A stretch of 64,000 nt of DNA from positions 124,001 to 188,000 of the forward strand of contig NZ_SWCN01000007.1 of the NCBI RefSeq assembly GCF_005116575.1. Direction: 5' to 3'. The translations under genes and the position numbers were made by a program. The notes below the pieces were generated by a model. That model was not told where the DNA came from, did not search any database, and was given only the letters and a program-made list of their open reading frames with translations. Below are positions 35,032 through 43,972 of this stretch, piece after piece. The first letter of the stretch is position 1. Every line of letters starts with the position of its first letter. Source of the stretch: Desulforhopalus sp. IMCC35007 (GTDB lineage Bacteria > Desulfobacterota > Desulfobulbia > Desulfobulbales > Desulfocapsaceae).

Positions 35032-36951
35032 ATGCCTATAACACGAAAAGTGTCCATTATCGTGATCTTGGTTTTTCTGCTGTCTGCCCTGGCAAACCTT
35101 GCCATCCAGCAGATGTTTATCATGCCAAGTTTTATTGCCCTTGAAAAAGAGACGGCAACCCAAAATGCAGAGCGCGTCCTGGCAGCTATTGACCGTGAAC
35201 TCGTGCAGATCACAACTCTTGTCACAGACTGGTCTCACTGGACAGCTTCCTATACGTATGTACAAGGACAAAATCCGGACTACCAGGCCGACAACCTTGA
35301 TTACGACAATTCACTTAATGCATTGAACATGAACTTTCTTGGGTATTATGACACAGCCGGAAAAACCATCTGGAGCAGGGCTGAAGAGCTGGAAACTAAA
35401 GTTCCCCTGGATCTCGGCCAACTGATGGAAGCAGCTCTCCCAGCCGACCACCCTCTCATCCAACACAAAAGTATAAAGAGCAATATCAAGGGGATCGTCC
35501 CCACCCTGCAAGGGCCTCTGTTAATCGTAGCAGGGCCCATCCTCACAAGTGATGCAAAGGGGCCTATAGTCGGTACGTTAATGATGGGGCGCCTACTCAA
35601 TGCTGCTGCTATTGAACGAATTGGTAAGATCACTAAACTTTCTGTAACGGCTCAAACAGCCAGTCAATCCCAATATCCCTCATCGACCATCGGACTACTT
35701 ATTGCCGGTCGTAATTTGGTACACACGGATTTAGAAATGGTCGAGAGTCCTGATAGATTACAGGTACAATCCACATTGTTAGACGTTTTTAGCCATCCAA
35801 TACTGACCCTTCAGGTCGACAGCCCGCGCGATATTTCCAGGCAGGGAGCAGCGGCAGTCAACCAATCGATGTGGGTACTGGCTGTAACAGGCATTTTAAT
35901 AATGCTCATCCTTCTTAAATTACTACGCAATACCATCCTCACCCCCCTCGCAAAACTTACTGAGCACGCACTGTTTATCGGTGAAAACGATAATACCCAG
36001 GCACGTCTTAACCTGAAACGAACAGATGAGGTTGGTGTTCTCGCTCATACATTTGATCAAATGGTCGATCGTCTCGCAGAAACTAGGCGCCGTCTCATAG
36101 ATCAATCCTACCGCTCCGGGATAGCCGAAATGGCCAGTGGTGTGCTGCACAATATAGGAAATGCTATAACCCCCCTGACGGTAAGGTTGTCCACTCTACA
36201 ACAGGAACTGAAAAACGCACCCCTGGCCGAATTGGAAATGGCAACAGCCGAGTTGGCCGATCCATCGACACCACCTGATCGGCGTGTTGATCTGGTTCAG
36301 TTCGTTGAATTGGCAGGAGGTGAAATGGCCAGCCTGATCAAAGACACTCAGGAAAAGGTAAATTTATCCATTCAGCAGGTTGATCAGGTTCAGGAGATTC
36401 TCACCGATCAGCAACGGTTCAGTCGATCAGCAAGAGTCATAGAACCTGTCGAGATGTCAGCAGTTATAGAAGATATGGCCGCCGGATTAAGTCCGGAGAT
36501 AAAAGATGTCCTGGAGGTAATAGTCACCCCCAGCGTTACTGAGGCAGGGCCTGTCACCGGATCCCGCGTGGCCCTGCAGCAGGTAGTGACAAACCTTCTT
36601 ATCAATGCCGCTGAGTCTATTCAGTCGACAGGTAAGGGACCTGGCAGGGTTACTATCACGGCAGAACTTAAGGACATACAAGAACAATCGATGGTGGACT
36701 TTCTCTTTACGGACAATGGTGCGGGGATGGATGGGGAGCTTATTGAACGGCTCTTTGAACGGGGTTATTCGAGCAAAAACAGGGAAGGTTCCGGCTACGG
36801 TCTACACTGGAGCGCCAACACAGTGCAGGCTCTTGGTGGTCAAATCTTTGCTGAAAGCGCTGGAGTTGGGAGTGGCGCATGTATGCATGTCCTTCTTCCC
36901 TCGGCAGATAACCAAGGAACATCTGCACCAGATTCAGACGAGGTAGCATAA
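35032..36951 (+). CDS. CHASE4-like membrane sensor histidine kinase
   Basis: The start is the ATG at 35032 (MPITRK) after AAGGAT. The 639-residue protein has helix 1 at about residues 8-30 and a periplasmic CHASE4-type sensor with the hallmark DWSHWTASYTYVQG near 62-75. Helix 2 lies near 285-305, followed by HAMP. The dimerisation helix carries a non-standard H box, GVLHNIGNAITPL, with His373. It belongs to a group lacking the usual HE or HD dyad, the next residue being Asn. The ATPase domain has LLINAAESIQ, DNGAGMDGEL and GSGYGLHWSAN. The stop shares one base with the start of the GGDEF-EAL gene (TAATG), so the two are coupled. The kinase should phosphorylate that protein's receiver. Confidence 0.92.
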   Translation: MPITRKVSIIVILVFLLSALANLAIQQMFIMPSFIALEKETATQNAERVLAAIDRELVQITTLVTDWSHWTASYTYVQGQNPDYQADNLDYDNSLNALNMNFLGYYDTAGKTIWSRAEELETKVPLDLGQLMEAALPADHPLIQHKSIKSNIKGIVPTLQGPLLIVAGPILTSDAKGPIVGTLMMGRLLNAAAIERIGKITKLSVTAQTASQSQYPSSTIGLLIAGRNLVHTDLEMVESPDRLQVQSTLLDVFSHPILTLQVDSPRDISRQGAAAVNQSMWVLAVTGILIMLILLKLLRNTILTPLAKLTEHALFIGENDNTQARLNLKRTDEVGVLAHTFDQMVDRLAETRRRLIDQSYRSGIAEMASGVLHNIGNAITPLTVRLSTLQQELKNAPLAELEMATAELADPSTPPDRRVDLVQFVELAGGEMASLIKDTQEKVNLSIQQVDQVQEILTDQQRFSRSARVIEPVEMSAVIEDMAAGLSPEIKDVLEVIVTPSVTEAGPVTGSRVALQQVVTNLLINAAESIQSTGKGPGRVTITAELKDIQEQSMVDFLFTDNGAGMDGELIERLFERGYSSKNREGSGYGLHWSANTVQALGGQIFAESAGVGSGACMHVLLPSADNQGTSAPDSDEVA

Positions 36952-38804
36952 TGGATTGCGAAACGAACCAACCAATTCGAATTCTGGTGGCTGATGATGA
37001 ACCCGCCATTCTTGAATCCTATCGCATAGTGCTGGATTCCGATAAACCTGCCAACGACACTAAAGTCAACGATCTAAAGGCAAAGCTATTCGGTCGTGGA
37101 GCAGCCAAACCTTCACAGCCCGAAGAACCCAGGTTTGATATCGTTTACACCAGAGGTGCAGAGGCGGCGGTGCAGGCAGTGAGGGAGAGTCGCGAGAGTG
37201 AGAAGCATTTCGCGGTTGCTTTTCTCGACATGCGTATGCCGCCTGGACCAGACGGGGCCTGGGCTGCTTCCAAAATTCGCGAACTTGATGACCGAATCGA
37301 TATCGTCATCGCTACTGCCTACTCAGACGTAGATCCCAGGGAACTCTCGCAAAGTGTGCCACCGGTTGGGAAAATGTTTTATGTCCAAAAACCTTTCCAT
37401 CCTCACGAGGTACGTCAACTTGCGGTCGCCCTGGGACAGAAGTGGCACGCTGAAAACAAGATTCTTCGACTGGCTTATTACGATAATTTAACGGAATTAC
37501 CAAACCGTGCTTTCTTTATGGCCCGCATAGAACAGGCCATCAGTTTTGCGAAACAACAGGAACGTTCGCTGGCTGTACTCTTCCTTGACCTTGATAATTT
37601 TAAACGCATAAATGACACCCTGGGGCATAACGTAGGAGACGAATTGCTCCGCACGACTGCACGCCGGATCACCCATAGCTTGCGGAGTAGCGATACGGTT
37701 TCCAGGTCCGTGGTCGAAGACCAGAATAAGCGACATCTCGCCCGGCTTGGTGGTGATGAATTCACGGTGCTGCTGGCAGACCTTCAGCAGCCCGAAGATG
37801 CCTTGATTGTTGCAAACAGAATTCGGGAAGAATTGGCCAAGCCCATGCAACTGAACGATCATAAGCTTATTATCACTCCCAGTATCGGAATAAGCCTGTT
37901 TCCCCGAGACGGCAATGATGTGGTCACACTCTTGAAAAGTGCAGATATGGCCATGTATTTTGCCAAACGTACAGGCCGCAACAACGTTCAGTTTTTTGAA
38001 GGCTCTATGAACGAAAACGCCCTTCTGCGAATGAACCTTGAAAACGAACTGCGCCAAGCCATCGAGCGGAATGAGATGTCTCTGCATTATCAGCCGCAAA
38101 TTGACTTGACAACAGGCAAAGTAACCGGCCTTGAGGCTTTGATCAGATGGCAGAACTTTACCCTTGGAAATGTGCCGCCACTTGATTTCATCCCTATTGC
38201 TGAAGACAGCGGCCTGATCATTCCGATTGGCGAATGGGTTTTACGTACTGCCTGCCGACAAGCCAAATCCTGGCAGGATGCCGATGTAGAATTCTCACGC
38301 ATAGCCGTTAACGTATCAGTACGGCAATTTGCTCAAAAAGAATTCCCGAGCCTCATTGCCCAGGTACTTCGCGAGACAAACTTAGAACCATCTGCATTAG
38401 AGCTGGAAATCACCGAATCAATTCTGATGAATAACGCGGATAAGGCCGTTGAAACACTGAAGCAGTTGAAAGCCATCGGAGTGCACCTTGCCATTGATGA
38501 CTTTGGTACCGGCTACTCAAGCCTCAGTTATCTCAAACAATTTCCTATAGATCGTTTAAAAATTGATAGATCGTTCATTAACGCCATAACAACGGATACC
38601 GACGACCAGGCGATCGCGAGTGCTGTTATTTCCCTGGCGGAGAGCATGAAACTGCAGGTAACCGCCGAAGGTGTCGAAACCGTTGGCCAGATGCAGTTTT
38701 TAAAGCAAGAAAAATGCGATGAAGCACAAGGCTTCCACATTAGTCGTCCGATGACGGCAACTGATGCTGAACGTTTTTTGCGGGCCCTTAAAGACCAGGA
38801 GTAA
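36951..38804 (+). CDS. Receiver-GGDEF-EAL protein (cyclic-di-GMP turnover)
   Basis: The 617-residue protein has three domains. The receiver (about 10-165) has VADDEPAI, the phosphoacceptor region AFLDMRMPPGPDG and VQKPFHPHE. It is longer than usual because of an insert of about 35 residues after the first helix. The GGDEF domain (about 180-350) keeps the catalytic sequence RLGGDEFTVLL, with an insert VVEDQNKRH just before it, so diguanylate cyclase activity is possible. The EAL domain (about 365-610) keeps EALIRW, DDFGTGYSSL and EGVE, so phosphodiesterase activity is possible too. Which activity dominates cannot be read from sequence. It is translationally coupled to the CHASE4-like kinase, so that kinase's signal should reach c-di-GMP. 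Confidence 0.95.
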   Translation: MDCETNQPIRILVADDEPAILESYRIVLDSDKPANDTKVNDLKAKLFGRGAAKPSQPEEPRFDIVYTRGAEAAVQAVRESRESEKHFAVAFLDMRMPPGPDGAWAASKIRELDDRIDIVIATAYSDVDPRELSQSVPPVGKMFYVQKPFHPHEVRQLAVALGQKWHAENKILRLAYYDNLTELPNRAFFMARIEQAISFAKQQERSLAVLFLDLDNFKRINDTLGHNVGDELLRTTARRITHSLRSSDTVSRSVVEDQNKRHLARLGGDEFTVLLADLQQPEDALIVANRIREELAKPMQLNDHKLIITPSIGISLFPRDGNDVVTLLKSADMAMYFAKRTGRNNVQFFEGSMNENALLRMNLENELRQAIERNEMSLHYQPQIDLTTGKVTGLEALIRWQNFTLGNVPPLDFIPIAEDSGLIIPIGEWVLRTACRQAKSWQDADVEFSRIAVNVSVRQFAQKEFPSLIAQVLRETNLEPSALELEITESILMNNADKAVETLKQLKAIGVHLAIDDFGTGYSSLSYLKQFPIDRLKIDRSFINAITTDTDDQAIASAVISLAESMKLQVTAEGVETVGQMQFLKQEKCDEAQGFHISRPMTATDAERFLRALKDQE

Positions 38805-38836
38805 GGGTTCGTTCTGTAAGGCCACCCTGAATAATT

Positions 38837-38969
38837 ACCGATTGGCCCAACGTCATCGGTGTTCTCAGAATTTTATCTTCGGAATATCAATTCTGAGAAC
38901 AGTCATACACCACCGGCTTTGCCACTGGTATATGACTGAACAGGGTTCAGCACATTTTCAATGAACCTG
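38837..38969. repeat. Four abutting inverted repeats between convergent genes
   Basis: Four hairpins lie end to end. The first has ACCGAT/ATCGGT arms (38837-38860). The second has GTTCTCAGAATT/AATTCTGAGAAC arms (38861-38900) with a C-TTCG-G tip inside its loop. The third has AGTCATACACCA and TGGTATATGACT arms with one mismatch (38901-38937). The fourth has CAGGGTTCA/TGAACCTG arms with one bulge (38941-38969). They fill almost the whole gap between the GGDEF-EAL and DUF533 genes. They probably act as terminators or transcript stabilisers for both, although no long T tract is present. A REP-like repeated element is the alternative. Confidence 0.75.
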
Positions 38970-39641
38970 TTATTGAGCAATTACTCTTTGCCCTTCAATC
39001 TGTCGCTCAAGTTCCACAACAAGCCCGGCGGGTAAACGAAGACGTGCAGCCAGCATGGCAAGATAGCCTTTTTCCGCCGGGGTGTCGACTTCGACGGCAA
39101 GCAGAGATGCGGCGTAGATTTCTGCTGCAACCTCCGGGCTGGTTGCGCTGTTGACGATGGCGTCCATATCGACCGGATGGCTCATTTCTTCTACCAGCAA
39201 AGCCTGACTTTCATGGTCAAGACCTAATGATTGGATCTTCTCGAAAATAGCCTGACTTTCTAGCGCATCAAGCCGTCCATCCGCACGTGCAACGGCAATC
39301 ATTGCTCGTACCAGGGTAAGCCCTAATGCTTCATTGGCGGCGACATCACTCTCTTCCGGCATAAATGCGGTTCCTTGCGGGACTGCAGCGAGTTCTGCCG
39401 GAGTTGCCGGAGTTGCCGGAAAATCCACCTTACTGTTTTGATTGGTATAGCGCTGATATGCAGTGTATGCCAGTGCACCTACTGCAGCGACTCCACCCAA
39501 TTTAAGGGCTTTCTTCCCCAGCTTGCGCCCTTTCTTACCGCTCAGCATACTACTGGCAAGCCCGCCTGCCAGTCCCCCAGCAAATCCACTGGCTGCTCCG
39601 CTACCAAGGAGTTGCCCTAACAGTTTATTCATATCAACCAT
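38970..39641 (-). CDS. DUF533 (YebE-like, TerB-fold) protein
   Basis: I start at the ATG at 39641 (MVDMNK); a second ATG at 39632 is possible. The N-terminal part is glycine-rich and weakly hydrophobic (SGFAGGLAGGLASSML), then SGKKGRKLGKKALKLGGVAAVGALAYTAYQ, the hallmark of DUF533 proteins such as E. coli YebE. The C-terminal half is a TerB-like helical domain (LVRAMIAVARADGRLDALESQAIFEKI), which contains the ADG/E metal-type signature. DUF533 proteins are membrane-associated and of unknown function; YebE responds to envelope stress in enterobacteria. It is a single gene convergent to the c-di-GMP gene. A short repeat GCCGGAGTT occurs in tandem near 39395-39420. Confidence 0.85.
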   Translation of the reverse strand: MVDMNKLLGQLLGSGAASGFAGGLAGGLASSMLSGKKGRKLGKKALKLGGVAAVGALAYTAYQRYTNQNSKVDFPATPATPAELAAVPQGTAFMPEESDVAANEALGLTLVRAMIAVARADGRLDALESQAIFEKIQSLGLDHESQALLVEEMSHPVDMDAIVNSATSPEVAAEIYAASLLAVEVDTPAEKGYLAMLAARLRLPAGLVVELERQIEGQRVIAQ

Positions 39642-39931
39642 CGTAGTAGGTTCCTTTGAGATAAGAGTTAATGTCGTTTTTGAACATTTCGTAGATATCA
39701 AATTGCGAAGGTTTTAAAAAGGCCATCACAGCAAAATATGAAATTTAATATATAGAGTAAGAGACACGAGATTCTATGCTCCAACAGCTACATTGATTCC
39801 ATAATTGCAAACGATATAGCAAAATATAAATAGAACAAATAGATAAAGATGGTACTTTATATCGAATATAGTGAAACATATTCTCATGCAGCTCAGCCTC
39901 TAATCATCAACCCTCAAGAGATTACAAAAAC

Positions 39932-40837
39932 ATGGAATGGCTCAACTATCATCATCTGTTTTATTTCTGGACTGTTATGCAAGAAGGGAGCATTACGGCA
40001 GCCAGTAGCAAGCTCAGCTTAGCCCAGTCCACGGTAAGTGCTCAATTATCAAGGTTCGAAGAAAATTTAGGGGCAAAACTATTCAGGCGGGTTGGTCGCA
40101 ATATTGAGCCTACAGACATGGGGCATCTTGTCTATCGGTATGCGGACAAAATATTTTCTCTGGGCCGGGAAATGATGGACTCTGTCAGTGGCAGGCCGGT
40201 TGCTGGTCCCTTATCTCTGAAGGTTGGCATTGTCGACGTGATTCCAAAACTCGTCGCCCGAAAGCTTCTGGAACCGACCGGAAAATTGCCTGAAAAAGTT
40301 CGTCTGATTTGCCACGAGGGAAAAGATGAACAGTTGCTAGCCGAATTGGCCCTGCATAATCTCGACGTGGTCCTGACAGATACTCCGCTTCGATCAAGCT
40401 TAAGTATCAAGGCGTACAATCATCTTTTAGGTGAATGCGGTGTATCTTTTTTTGGGGTCGAAAAACTTGCCAAACCACTTCAAAACAATTTTCCTCTCTC
40501 CCTGGACCAGGCACCCATGTTGCTTCCCATGCCCATGAGTTCATCGCGGGGTATGCTTGATCAGTGGTTTGAAAGAATTGGGGTTCACCCTGCAATAATT
40601 GGCGAGTTTGATGATAACGCCCTGGTTCAAGTATTTGGACAAGCGGGTGAAGGTATATTCATGGCACCAACAGTCATTGAGAGAGAAGTGGAACAACAAT
40701 ATCAGGTCCAATTGATTGGGCGGACAAATAAGATAAGAGAAAAGTTTTATGCTATTTCGGTGGAGAGAATAATCAGACATCCTGCAGTAGCAGCCATCTC
40801 TGAGGCTGCCCAGCAGAAACTCTTTTTTGAGTGTTAG
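39932..40837 (+). CDS. nhaR: LysR-family regulator NhaR-like
   Basis: The 301-residue protein begins WLNYHHLFYFWTVMQEGSI, the characteristic NhaR start, followed by the LysR winged helix (SKLSLAQSTVSAQLSRFEENLG, LFRRVGRNIEPTDMG). An effector-binding domain of normal length follows (VGIVDVIPKLVARKLLEP; SSRGMLDQWFERIG). NhaR activates Na+/H+ antiporter genes in response to sodium and, in E. coli, also affects biofilm polysaccharide. No antiporter gene lies in this window, so its target here is unknown. The gene stands alone, with a shared terminator downstream. A 230-base region upstream is AT-rich and presumably holds its promoter. Confidence 0.88.
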   Translation: MEWLNYHHLFYFWTVMQEGSITAASSKLSLAQSTVSAQLSRFEENLGAKLFRRVGRNIEPTDMGHLVYRYADKIFSLGREMMDSVSGRPVAGPLSLKVGIVDVIPKLVARKLLEPTGKLPEKVRLICHEGKDEQLLAELALHNLDVVLTDTPLRSSLSIKAYNHLLGECGVSFFGVEKLAKPLQNNFPLSLDQAPMLLPMPMSSSRGMLDQWFERIGVHPAIIGEFDDNALVQVFGQAGEGIFMAPTVIEREVEQQYQVQLIGRTNKIREKFYAISVERIIRHPAVAAISEAAQQKLFFEC

Positions 40838-40855
40838 CAGGTTTCCAACATAAAC

Positions 40856-40902
40856 CGCCGCAATAACAACAGAGAACTGTATTGCGGCGCAGGAGAATTT
40901 TT
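40856..40902. terminator. Bidirectional terminator between nhaR and the Tim44-like gene
   Basis: CGCCGCAATA and TATTGCGGCG form a perfect 10-base stem (40856-40865 and 40880-40889) with a 14-base loop. TTTTT follows at 40898-40902 on the plus strand. The genes converge here, so the hairpin may serve both. Confidence 0.85.
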
Positions 40903-41816
40903 CACCCTTCTTTTATCCCTTCGAGCTTCCAGTCCTGTGTACCTGTGGGTCTGGCCCAGGTCCACTTTTCCTCGAATTTGACAGGACTTGTCATACTCCC
41001 TGAAATCAGCGCACCACTTTTGTCATCAACTGTGTAATCGAGGAGATTGGCGGTGACCAATACGGTGACAAAATCCTCTAAACCATCACTACCGGCTTCA
41101 ACAATCTCCATCCCACGAACAGCAATGGATTCCAGCTTATTGATCTGCCCTTTGCTACGCATTTCATTGAAATGACTTTCGTATTCCTTCGCCAACTCCT
41201 CACCGAGGAGGTGTTGATAGGAGTTGAGATCTCGGCGCATCCACCCGGCCTGCACCTGAAAAAAGACGTCGGAGGCTACTTCTGTAAAATGCACCTGATC
41301 AAAGTCCCTGTCGTATTCTTTAAGCTGTTGTATACCCTCAGCCACGACGCCCGCGCCTATAATAGGTGCAGGAGATGGCGGGCCCGTAGTATGGGCTCCC
41401 CCACCAAAGTTACTTCCTGTTTGAACTCCCTGCATTGCATATTGCTGAGTCGCAATACCGCCAACACCCTGCCTTGCTTTGGCAAATTTTCTAAAAAGAA
41501 AAAATGCTACCCCGCCAAGAATCAAGATTGGAAGTATTCCCATACCCGATCCTGCCGCCCCGAACATCGAACCAAGCAACATCCCTCCAATAGCACCACC
41601 AAGCAGTCCTCCCATGAGCCCCTGACTCATGCTTCCTTTTGTAGCCGAGGTGCTGGCAGGTGCACTTGCAGGAGTTTTACTGGGGGATGATTTGAAAGAT
41701 TTACCGCCCATCTTGGAGCGGGCATCGGCATAATCTGCCATTACTCCACCTTCAATAAAGCTAAAGGCAATGAGTATCAAAAAAATCGGTGCAAATCCTT
41801 TCCATAATGTTGCCAT
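40902..41816 (-). CDS. Tim44-like domain membrane protein
   Basis: The 304-residue protein has an N-terminal hydrophobic segment (residues 8-26, a signal or anchor), then a Ser/Pro/Ala-rich stretch (SSPSKTPASAPASTSATKGS). A Gly-rich double hydrophobic region (GLMGGLLGGAIGGMLLGSMFG; GMGILPILILGGVAFFLF) comes next. The C-terminal half (about 165-300) is a Tim44/Mba1-type domain: FDQVHFTEVASDVFFQVQAGWMRRDLNSY, then FVTVLVTANLLDYTVDD and FEEKWTWARPTGTQDWKLEGI. Bacterial proteins of this build are common and poorly understood; a role at the inner membrane is likely. It is a lone gene. Confidence 0.88.
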   Translation of the reverse strand: MATLWKGFAPIFLILIAFSFIEGGVMADYADARSKMGGKSFKSSPSKTPASAPASTSATKGSMSQGLMGGLLGGAIGGMLLGSMFGAAGSGMGILPILILGGVAFFLFRKFAKARQGVGGIATQQYAMQGVQTGSNFGGGAHTTGPPSPAPIIGAGVVAEGIQQLKEYDRDFDQVHFTEVASDVFFQVQAGWMRRDLNSYQHLLGEELAKEYESHFNEMRSKGQINKLESIAVRGMEIVEAGSDGLEDFVTVLVTANLLDYTVDDKSGALISGSMTSPVKFEEKWTWARPTGTQDWKLEGIKEG

Positions 41817-42629
41817 AGTCTTCTATTATCTCCATGTTTTTGTAGGTTACTCCCAGGCCACCTTTCAAAAAGAACTCCTGAACCCGTTTACAACCTTTTT
41901 AGTAAATGAACGTTGCATGAAATCCCTGCTCCACAAGACGTAAGATCCAGGCATCATCTCTCTGACAATACGATGTGTTTCAAATTAGGACAAACAGATA
42001 AAGAGATTGTTTCCTATCGGATAAATCGAATTGTCTTTATGGGAGATAACCTGCGAAAATAAACTCTGGAGGAATTACGATATAGCGAACTATGAAAACA
42101 TCAGTGGTTGTCATATTTGAAAAAAGAAAAACCGCAAAAATAATCTCCCTGTGACACTGTATCTACATATATACAAGCGAAAATAAAAGCTTCGAGTAAA
42201 GCGATTATTTCAGTTTTGAGCCACAGCAATACACCTTTTTTATGTTATGGTTCTCTAAACCACTGCGCTGTATCTTTTTCATGACCTTCAGCTCCAGCAT
42301 ACCGCAAGGATGTTCATTCCCAGACACCTTTTGAGTTGTTATGGCAGAACAAAGGGAGCAAACTGAAGTCATCGATCTACCCGTCACCTCAATAATCAAT
42401 GCCAATGGGTGGCGGGCAAGCAGAAAAGGTTGCGATCTGCAAAGTTGAGCTCACAAGGTGTAATAATTCGTATTTATCGAATTATTATACATTTTTTATC
42501 TATTTGTCCTATTTTCTCTGTGGCCTTATTGTTTACCTCATGACGGATACAAAATCCGAATTGAAGGATAGATTCTTTACCGAGATACCCACTCGCTGAA
42601 TTGCAGCATCATTTCATCTGGGAGTTTAC
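41817..42629. other. 813-base gap with one doubtful small cysteine-rich frame
   Basis: No firm gene is seen. The minus strand at 42205-42405 is open for 66 codons from a TTG (an ATG at 42372 gives 55), with CSLC, HPC and YCC cysteine groups and a basic tail. It could be a small metal-binding protein, but no good ribosome site is present and I recognise no family. The rest is AT-rich and probably holds the promoters of the flanking genes. Confidence 0.3.
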
Positions 42630-43019
42630 ATGAAGATCGACATCACAATGCAACAGAGTTGTTCCGACAACAAAATTTCTCGTAAGGTGGCCCGACGGGC
42701 GCGGCTGGCGCTGAACCGCTTTGCAACAGCCATCCAGACCGTGACAATCCGTATAACCGACACAAATGGCCCAAAAGGTGGAGAAGACACACGATGTATT
42801 GTCTCTGTGAAACTTGCCTCAGTCGGTGAAGTTGTCGTCCAGGGTGAAGGAGAAAAGATTCTACCTGTGCTGAACCAATGTCTGTCCCGTGCAGCAAGAA
42901 CGGTCAGCCGCAGCCTTGATCGACGCCGGGATATTCCGATCCGGATGAACAGAAGAAAAACAAAGACCAGAGACGAACCTCGCTGGTCTGAATTTAACCA
43001 GCTTGATCATCACAGTTGA
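42630..43019 (+). CDS. Ribosome hibernation (HPF/RaiA)-like protein
   Basis: The 129-residue protein has the short HPF layout: a beta strand start (MKIDITMQQSC), a helix KISRKVARRARLALNRFATAI, strands TVTIRITDTNGPKGG and RCIVSVKLASVGEVVVQGEG, then a second helix with basic residues LPVLNQCLSRAARTVSRSLDRRR. Such proteins bind the 30S decoding region and inactivate ribosomes in stress or stationary phase. There is no long C-terminal dimerisation domain. The basic tail (RMNRRKTKTRDEPRW) is unusual but fits RNA binding. It is alone; GGGAG precedes the ATG and a stem of seven lies just after the stop. Confidence 0.75.
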   Translation: MKIDITMQQSCSDNKISRKVARRARLALNRFATAIQTVTIRITDTNGPKGGEDTRCIVSVKLASVGEVVVQGEGEKILPVLNQCLSRAARTVSRSLDRRRDIPIRMNRRKTKTRDEPRWSEFNQLDHHS

Positions 43020-43972
43020 GGCAAGGAACTGACCTTTTCCTTGGTTTCATTACAGATATATTATCTGCAAACAGGATGAAAGCAGAAAAGATAACTAAAT
43101 TATCCTAGCTGTTATATTAACCTTTTTGTTGCCGATCATGGTCAGGACAGCATAGCCATCGGTTGTCAACTTTACATATATCATCCTCCTCCAAAAGTCC
43201 CTCATGTATGCTGCTGGTGTTTATCTGCATGACGGGACTTTTTTTATAGAACTATTCAATGGATAAAAAATATTGGTGTTTAACAGCTTCAGCTTCCTTC
43301 TTTTACTCGATTCTGAATCAGCACCAGGCAAGAAATATATTATAAAAATTCCAGTAGGGGGTAACGCCTCAGGAAAAACAGATCATAATTTTTGTGACAA
43401 ATAAACCAATCTTGTCACCTGCATAGAAATGAGCATAACTGCCTGTAACTTTACTGCTAAAGACCGTAATACCAAGATGGATCCTACCCGATTTGGTTCA
43501 TTCATCCCCCTTGTCCGCTATTCCTGCAGGATTATCAAAAATTCATACCAGACTGAGTTGAACAAATTCTTTAGAATTATCTCCAGTGCTGCTGTCACAC
43601 TCATTGTTTCCTGCACTGCTCTTTGCAAGAAACAAAAAATAATTTAAATTTCAAAATCTTATGGAGATACACAAACACTCTTTTAATTATTTTTATGCGA
43701 GCATCAAGCCGTTAACCGGGAACGGTCCATTACAGAAAAAATGCAAGAATAAGAGTTAAGCGGGCAAACTTCACGCCAATTCCAGGATATTTCCTTGCGT
43801 GGCGTCCACGTTTAGATCGATTCAACCAGATAGCCTCTGAAACGCTCGTCTGTCCAAAAAACATCGCCCCAGAAAAGGCGACTACTAAAATATCCACCAA
43901 TTTTTACCATAAAAAAATTGAGCTAAAAACTGTACTCTTCACTCAATTTATAAAAAAACGGAACTACAGGCC
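43020..43972. other. 953-base gap with a terminator and a possible small RNA
   Basis: A seven-base stem (CAAGGAA/TTCCTTG) at 43022-43043 may end the HPF transcript. A strong terminator lies at 43193-43245. The stretch before it is not explained by a gene and may encode a small RNA. Beyond it, the frame at 43429-43647 (72 codons) has a hydrophobic VTLIVSCTALC end but no ribosome site. A CGTGG-CGT-CCACG dyad is near 43798. No firm gene is seen. Confidence 0.45.
43193..43245 (+). terminator. Strong terminator not adjacent to any gene
   Basis: AAAAGTCCC plus TCATG pair with CATGA, a one-base bulge and GGGACTTTT, and seven Ts run at 43239-43245. It lies 174 bases after the HPF stop, behind another small stem. 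It therefore seems to end an independent short transcript, or to be a second terminator for the HPF gene. Confidence 0.8.

Noticed and set aside
38861-38900. Integron attC-like site
   Set aside because: The arms start GTTCTCA and not the attC core GTTRRRY, and no integrase or cassette structure is nearby.
43429-43647. A 72-codon plus-strand frame with a hydrophobic, cysteine-containing end
   Set aside because: No ribosome site, no signal-peptide layout at the N-terminus and no family; likely chance.
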